Of a stretch of 64,000 nt of DNA, positions 57,800 through 64,000 are shown in pieces. The stretch's first letter is position 1; every line of letters begins with the position of its first letter. Origin of the DNA: Sabellastarte sp. h YS-2021 (taxonomy: Eukaryota; Annelida; Polychaeta; Sabellida; Sabellidae); assembly GCA_964017235.1 (NCBI GenBank), contig OZ024938.1, forward strand, positions 6,749,454 through 6,813,453, in the 5' to 3' direction. The translations under genes and the position numbers were made by a program. The notes beneath the pieces are model-generated. The model worked only from the letters and a program-made list of their open reading frames with translations. It had not been told where the DNA came from and ran no database searches.

Positions 57800-59255
57800 C
57801 TGTTGACCACTGTCAATGACCATTTTGCATTATACTTGATCCTGTCTTTTGAATAATTTACGATAGCCCTCATGCGCCAAAATAGATTCCTCCAGTGTAC
57901 TGCCTTCCTGGGTATCTAGTTCTGGTTTTTAGTCCAGCTCTGAACTGTATTGGTAAGGTTAGTAGTCCATTTATTGTGTCAAATGGTTTTCACTTGAGAT
58001 TGTTGACCAGCTGGTATGCGTCAATTTCCTCCATTCACTTCAACTAGCTGCGATAGGCCCTATAGCGTGTATTGAAAGGAACATTAAATCTACATCAATA
58101 TCTAAATCTACATTATACTTTTTGTATTTTTTAAAAACAATCCATATCAAGCAAACAACAACTGAATCATTCTTTGTAGCTGACTGAAAACAGATAAGCT
58201 ACATCTAATATGTATAACAATATATATTCAAGATTATTATTATTTTTTTTTTTTTTTTTTTGGGGGGGGGGGGGGTATTTACTACGGTCACCATGACAGT
58301 TGCATTATCATTGGATTCTGTCTGATTGTTATCAAGATAAACAAAAATTCACTGCAAGGATTTACAACACATTTTTACAGTAGGGAGGTCCAGGTCTAAT
58401 ACAGAAAAGCTGTAATTTTAGAAATGATCTGCAACTAGTTCTGGATCCAGGATTTTTTCAAAAAGGTTTCTGGGGGCTTGGAGGAGCTATGCATCTCCAA
58501 GGGCTCATTTTTTGCTATTGTATTCTGTGACAGAGCTGAGCAGTATACAATAATTAGAAAATATGTGTTTATGTACTGAAGGTTATATGAAATATTTTGG
58601 GTTGAACAGAGACTTTTAAACACCGCTAATTGAATTTCAAACTAATCATTATTAAATATCACCTAGATTGACTGCATGCATAACTTTGGAAAATTTATTA
58701 ATTGCTTTGAAAGATACTTTATTGTATCTCAAATTTGAAAGTTGATTGAGAGACTTTAATAGTCATCCAATTGAGTTAAACAGTCAATTTATAAACATTT
58801 AAAGTCGATTTTTGGGGGTTAAAAAGTCTATATCAATAAGAAATAGTCAAATAAAGCCAGAATACTGTAATTTTAGCTAGAAGAAAATTTCACCAATTAT
58901 GCATTTTACGAAGTTCGCGGATATTACTTTTCAGTAACAGATACATTTTACTTCGGATTTTAATACAGAATTTGAAACTTCACTGGGAATAAATTTTCAC
59001 CATCCAAGCTCATTAACTAAAGTAGCTAAAATTAATGTCTAGTGGAAATTTCATCTAATACAGTTTTCTTCCAGGTGTGTAGCTTATGTGTAAGTCAATA
59101 TGTCCAGGCATACCCTTTTGCTAATAGATTCATTCATGGGACATACAATGCCCTTCCCGAGAACAAATTTTACATTAAACCACAACATTTTGAAAAATCA
59201 TGGAGTGTCATATAAAGATCGTAGCTACTCCCCTGTCTTCCACAATTTTAAACCC
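57800..59255. other. No gene seen
   Basis: AT-rich, with a T-run then G-run at about 58243-58274 that may be an assembly-sensitive site. A frame at 59100-59384 has no recognisable domain. Confidence 0.4.
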
Positions 59256-59273
59256 GAAACTGAAACTGAAACC
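59256..59273 (+). promoter_or_regulatory. Triple ISRE-like site
   Basis: GAAACTGAAACTGAAACC contains the 12-mer found upstream of genes A and B plus a third repeat. A consensus donor GTAAGT follows at about 59478, at a spacing similar to A and B. No homologous coding exon follows within the window. Confidence 0.35.
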
Positions 59274-59639
59274 CTGGCTATTGAGTTTAACTCTTTTTCA
59301 GTTGCAATTGTCTGTGTATATACTATTATCAACACTGACTGGTATGTGCCCCAAAGGAAGATATTTATGTGTGTGTTTGTGTGAAAAGACATGTGTAGTG
59401 GGATTTATTAAGCAAGGAGAAGTTTGTAATGGTTTTAGGATTATCAAAAAACTATACTGTGTTAGACGAAGTTCCGTGTAAGTATGCTATAGTTCTTAAA
59501 ATTTTATACAAGTTAGTTCTAATTACTAAGAAAAGTTCAACTATCCTTAGTAAAGTACCAAAAACTATGCTAGTTTTCAGATTTTATTACAAGTGCCGTG
59601 TGACCTTGAGGGAAGTACCATGGAAATACCATGCGAAAT

Positions 59640-59720
59640 TTCTCGATTGTAAGGCAATAGTTCCCATTGTGGGGAAGTTATTACACCTGCAAAGCAGTAG
59701 ATTAGATTAGATTAGATAAA
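59640..59720 (+). mobile_element. LINE 3' tail with (GATTA)n
   Basis: ttgtggggaagttattacac, ctgcaaagcagtagattaga and further gatta units; same tail as at 15950-16010. Confidence 0.65.
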
Positions 59721-61416
59721 CCACTCTCTGTATTTGACAATTGAAGTCGTGTATCTCTTACTATTGACAGATCTTACCAACCTTTGTACACAAGTGACAT
59801 TTTTTACATCCTATTAAGTCTGTGTAAGCTATAAACATGACTTAGGGCAAAGGCGAGACATTATTGAACATTTAAGAATGTGTAACATGGTAATTGGATG
59901 TATTTGGATAAATTGATTAGTTTAGTGGTTATCATTAGTTGAACAGAAAACACTAAGGAGGTAAGATATTGGCTAAATATTCCTTTGTAATATTAACTTG
60001 TGGCATCTAAGTGGAGATCTTTTATACAACTAATGTATGTTAAACACACTCACCAAAAATGACTTTCATATTATTAAGGGCTTTTGTTATTGGTGCATTA
60101 TCAGAAAAGTGTGCATGCAGTGTATTGAACAAATGTTACACTGTGGGGATTGTTTTTACCTTAGTCTCATTAACAAATTAAAAGATTGTTAAAAATCTGA
60201 AACACCAAAACTTTTGGCACATTTATTGTTTACAACTTAGTGAAAACAAACGTTGATTAGGATGTATTGAACAGCGTTTAAAGTTAATGTTAATATATTA
60301 ATAAATTCAGTAATCCATTGGGGAACTACAATGCTATTCCTTTTCAGTTTCATACAATAGTTCATAGATCGATCACACAGCTCCGAATTTGCCTCATAGT
60401 ATATGGTAGTTTTGGTAGTATCTGTATTTCCTAAGTGTAGTATCTGGTTTCCTAGGTGTATATAAGTCAAACAAAAAAACTAACTCAGAAAAAAATTATA
60501 GTGGACCATGTAAGGCATGGCTCAACCATGGGTAAAAAAGGTAAAAACAAAAGTGTGATGATGCCAAGTGATGGGGATATTCCAGACAATTCTTCTTCAG
60601 GTAGAGACGCTGAGGATAAATCTGTAAACGTTAATACGAGTGCCAAAAAGAAGGTTGCCAAGCAGATGGACTGTTAACTTTTGAAAGCTTCAGCCTCAGA
60701 TCACTTAGGACCAGGGTGCTGCTGAAAAGTCTTCAGAAACTCATCTAGTGGTATGGAGAACCTTATCTTCAACGAGGTATAAAGAGTAAACGATAAGTTG
60801 GAGGTGGCGGATGAAGAGTTGGTTCTTAGACAATATAAGGACTTGCTCACAAGGACTTGGACAAGTTTAGTACACAAAGGCTGAAAAATATAAATAGAAA
60901 AACACGTACATGATGATTATGCTTCGTCCTCCTCATCTGATGATCACCAACTACCTCTTTTTTTCATTGCTGAGGACACAACGGATATCCAACGGATGAT
61001 AGTTTGCTTTGTGTCAAAGTTGGAGAATAGTATTCGCCAAGAAGGTAGTAAAAATCGCCAAATAAGAGCAACACCACACTTTGTGAATTACATTGTTATA
61101 GTTACCACGTCATAAAGTATATTGATGATTTTGTAGGTTGATGCATTCCTGACATTGCTATCGTACACTATCAGAGGTAGTGTACTTTGCTTGAACATTT
61201 AGGTTTAGAGATTAGTTGCCAAAAGCTTGTAGTTTCTGCCGAAAGAGCTGTGTGTCTTGTCATACAAAGTGCCAATGTGCAAGGAATTATATCAATTCCT
61301 GTTAAAAAGCTGGTGCAGATAAAGTACACCATCATTGATTGGCTTAATGATATGCAATGTACAAGAATCAGTTACAGTCTCTCATCAGTTACTTTATGTT
61401 CATTGAGCAACATGTA

Positions 61417-61553
61417 CCTAGTGGTTAGCAAGTTTGGCATCTAATCATAGGCTGTCACCTCTGTGGGTTCGAGTCCCACAAGTGGCAATTCTGAGGACCT
61501 GTCCCAATATGACCCTGGCTGTTGAACGGGACGTAAAACCCCAACTTTGAACT
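61417..61553 (+). mobile_element. S1 SINE, slightly 5'-truncated, with target duplications
   Basis: Starts at cctagtggttagcaagtttg, lacking the first 12 nt; box B gggttcgagtccc intact; tail gacgtaaaaccccaactttg. Perfect duplications ttgagcaacatgta at 61403-61416 and 61554-61567. It sits inside the RT relic and is nearly identical to the copy at 15437, so it is young. Confidence 0.93.
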
Positions 61554-61567
61554 TTGAGCAACATGTA

Positions 61568-61640
61568 AGGGGCCATGGCTCACCTCCCACCTCTGAGGTC
61601 GGATTCGGTTCCCGGCACTGCCTCAAGTTGAGAAATTCCG
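61568..61640 (+). mobile_element. S2 SINE head fragment
   Basis: aggggccatggctcacctcc, box B ggattcggttcccgg, tgcctcaagttgagaaattc. Lies directly beside the S1 copy; rest missing. Confidence 0.75.
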
Positions 61641-62090
61641 TATGTGTTGCAAGACATATCAATATAGAGTCACAGGCGAGTTGAATTGTCAACAAAGCTT
61701 GATGCTTGTCTTGAGGGACTTGGTGCTATATGGCAAATTTTCATGCCATTATCCTAGCCTAGATATAGTTTCCCAAGGTATTTGGAATTTTCTGGTGAAA
61801 AAGAAAAAGTGTTAATCAAATTCGACAACCAGGCCCTTAAGAAAACGCATACCAAAAAAGTAAAGACCCTTTTAGGGCTTGTGCCACAAACATCTGGAAG
61901 GTTGTGGCTTTATACAATATGCCAATTATCAACATGTCTCTTGTGTTAACAACCCTGTGGCATACATTCTGCCTCATTTGCAAATCTCAGCTCAGAATTA
62001 CGACAAACTCAATGCATGTGTTCAAGACCAGATGTGGTTAGACATTGCCACAAATTACGTGTACTTGTGTGTATGTGTATAACAGTATCA

Positions 62091-63887
62091 ACTATTCATA
62101 ATTGTTTAATGTTTTATAGTTCAAGTATATATGGTCCATAAATAGAGCTTGATTTAGATGAGGATTTCCCAGTTAATTTATTGTGGTTAACCAATTAGAT
62201 AAGTGCAGTACTGTAAGGTAACTCTTTGTTTCCCTAATAACCAGGATGATGTAATAGATATTGCTTCCTTGTTTCCTGAATGGATAGAGCAGTATAAATT
62301 ATATATGTGTTTCTATCTTTGGTTTGTTCAGGAAATTATAATCTATGTATATAATGGCTTGAGACATCCATTTAGTTCAGTTGTGATATATTGGTGATCA
62401 GATGTGCTTGAGTTGTCACACTTCAGTGAATCTCTTGTAATTTAGAAGAAGTCAGTAGTTGACAGTAGTCAAGTTGTGAAGCCACTTGTGTTTTTGTAGT
62501 AAATTGTTTCTTAGGAGGTTCCTTGTAAAAGTAATAGAAGTAATAGTGCAAGCTGTGGATACAACTTTTGAAAGTGATATGAAAAGACTATGAATTCAAC
62601 ATAAAGAAGTATCAGTGAAAGCTGTGGTTTGATAGGGAGAGCTGTGGATTTCAGTTGTTGACACTGTGGTGTTGTAATTCATATAGAGGAAGCTGAAATA
62701 AACTATTTAAGGAAGACAAGAATTTTCCTTTCCTGACTGATAAACAAATAATTAAGGCTGTGACACCTTACATCATGACACACGTCAATTCTGACCTTCT
62801 TGAACTATATAATTCTCTTGCAAAGATCTTTTAGATCAGAAGGGTGTGTCAGCAAACATGAAAGCCAATCATATATCAGCCCTTAAAGCAAAATTCACTT
62901 TGCTGTGTTTGAATTGCTCTGAAGGAGCATACTGATATCAGATATTGTCAAAACTCCACAAAGTTAAACAGGCTGGTGAGAGTAACTAAAAGGAATAATA
63001 TAGATTCGGGAACTCTGGTTTGATTTGTGTAACGATATATAGACATAAGGCTGCATTGTACAAGGCAGTATCCCCTCGTAGGCTTTCTATTAAAGCAACA
63101 CATTCAGTATCATCCGTTGATTCATTTAGACACTGCATAGTTGGTAATCTTGTAATCACCAAAATTTTTCTAAAGGTCATCATTAAATGGTATAGGACCG
63201 TACAAAATAGAGATAATATACACCGGTTGTCCGTTACCCGTCTCAAGCGTTAAATCCTCTGTCCCTTGGCAACTTGTAGGACTGCCTTGGGTTGTGTTCT
63301 CCTACCAGCAATCAATTTTTTTTTCAAATCAAAGTCGCAGGTATTTGACAGGCCCTCTAGAATTCTAAAATCAGAAAATGTTTAGCAAGGCTACATATCA
63401 AATTGGGTCTTCTTCTTAAACATTTCACCTTCTATTCCTCCACAAGGACTGGTGCAACTGTTCCTTTGCTGGGTTCTCATTCAACAAATAAAACATCACG
63501 AGTCATGGACATGTGATGGTGTCTTGGCCTATATGCAGAGCAATCACAAGTATAGAAATTAAAGCTTCTTCCTTTGCTTCCCTATTGTCCTAATGTTCCT
63601 AGAATACAGTTTTTGGATACTAAAGATGTTAACATGCAATTTTAATACTTATATTTTGGGCTAACTTCACTCTCAGCCCGTGGTGGGAACTTCGGACATT
63701 ATTTTAGTTAATGAGTTTACTCTGACCAGAAAATTTGGAGGCAAATGTGACCTTAACTTGAGAGTGGGGAAATGCTTACTTAATTAGTGATTATGTGAAT
63801 TTAATTAAGTCAATAATAAAAAGTACAGTATAAATGTCAGTGTCATGACCTGGAGGTCAGTGTAATATTTAATATGTATATGTACTT
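62091..63887. other. No gene seen
   Basis: No frame with domain-like features. The overlapping frames at 62986-63253 on both strands are not convincing. Confidence 0.4.
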
Positions 63888-64000
63888 ATTTATTTATTTG
63901 GGGTTTTACGTCGCTTTCAACACTCTACAGGCCATATCACGACCGGTAGTTAGAAGGGCAGAGGAAACCAGTACATACAGTTCGGCAGGGTTCTGTACTG
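63888..64000 (-). mobile_element. S2 SINE cut by the window edge
   Basis: atttatttatttggggtttt, acgtcgctttcaacactcta and ccagtacatacagttcggca are the S2 tail and body on the minus strand; the head lies beyond 64000. Confidence 0.9.

Larger units (their letters stand above)
60528..62090 (+). pseudogene. Decayed DIRS/Ngaro-like retrotransposon (gag start, RT, RNase H)
   Basis: A basic start MGKKGKNKSVMMPSD resembles a gag N-terminus. A worn polymerase follows: YIDDFVG at 61118-61138 is the reverse-transcriptase catalytic box, and EHLGLEISCQKLVVSAERAV followed by ISIPVKKLVQIK (from 61190) is the thumb. At 61680-62080 LDACLEGLGAIW, KVLIKFDNQAL and, in a shifted frame, HVSCVNNPVA...ILPHLQIS fit the RNase H region. 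Word choice (LGLxIS.KKLV, ISIPxxKL) is that of DIRS-type elements. Frames are broken by stops and by SINEs at 61417-61640. No recombinase part is seen here; a fragment of such an enzyme lies at 11572-12006. Confidence 0.72.

Noticed and set aside
60342..60351. A further ISRE core (tttcagtttc) on the minus strand
   Set aside because: Only the 8-base core matches; in AT-rich DNA a few such hits are expected by chance and there is no conserved context.
5783..63999. tRNA genes at the box A/box B matches (for example near 15439, 33990, 36265, 61420)
   Set aside because: Each is followed by a SINE body and tail, most have target duplications, and none can fold as a complete tRNA cloverleaf with acceptor stem.

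Overview
This is a window of animal nuclear DNA, AT-rich, gene-poor and full of transposons. Genes have introns with GT/AG borders and poly(A) signals. The repeats point to a lophotrochozoan, most likely a bivalve mollusc: tRNA-headed SINEs whose tail reads gacgtaaaacccc, the 'cctccgccaagg' dispersed repeat, a leucine-tRNA primer site of the Steamer/Gypsy kind, and DIRS-like retroelements. The species cannot be fixed from the sequence.

The core is a tandem segmental duplication carrying two complete four-exon paralogues on the + strand. Gene A has its coding exons between 8730 and 19162 (593 codons plus stop). Gene B lies between 36767 and 43125 (594 codons plus stop). Intron phases and the lengths of exons 1-3 (103, 128, 127 nt) are identical. 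The product has a short helical N-terminal part, a G-domain-like region resembling AIG1/GIMAP-type immune GTPases but with decayed nucleotide-binding motifs, and a cysteine-rich segment ending CPGKCYWDQHFN. Upstream of each copy, at the matching place, is the 12-mer GAAACTGAAACT, a match to the interferon-stimulated response element (IRF site), followed about 250 bp later by a conserved GTAAGT that probably ends a noncoding first exon. A broken third copy lies at about 44285-44436.

Layout: 1-6.9 kb, repeats including a Harbinger relic; about 6.9-34.1 kb, duplication unit A (gene A, then a relic-rich tail with a 4.3 kb PIF/Harbinger element and a broken minus-strand ORF near 32.7 kb); 35.4-47.9 kb, unit B (gene B, the third-copy relic, and the intact counterpart of that minus-strand ORF near 47.1 kb); 48-64 kb, no recognisable host gene, but many nested MITEs and SINEs, an LTR remnant with primer site, a third ISRE-like site at 59256, and a decayed DIRS-like retrotransposon at 60.5-62.1 kb.

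Because A and B began as one locus, each transposon present in one unit and missing from the other dates itself relative to the duplication. One MITE before exon 3 is shared; the Harbinger element, several SINEs and other MITEs are private to one unit. The two genes look like members of an expanding, probably interferon-like-regulated family. That function is inference. The gene structures, degenerate motifs, duplication and ISRE-like sites are visible in the sequence. SINE families are called S1 (head 'ggtcctcagtggcctagtgg'), S2 (head 'ggggccacggtggcagagtgg') and S3 (about 300 bp, head with 'gttcaaaccc').
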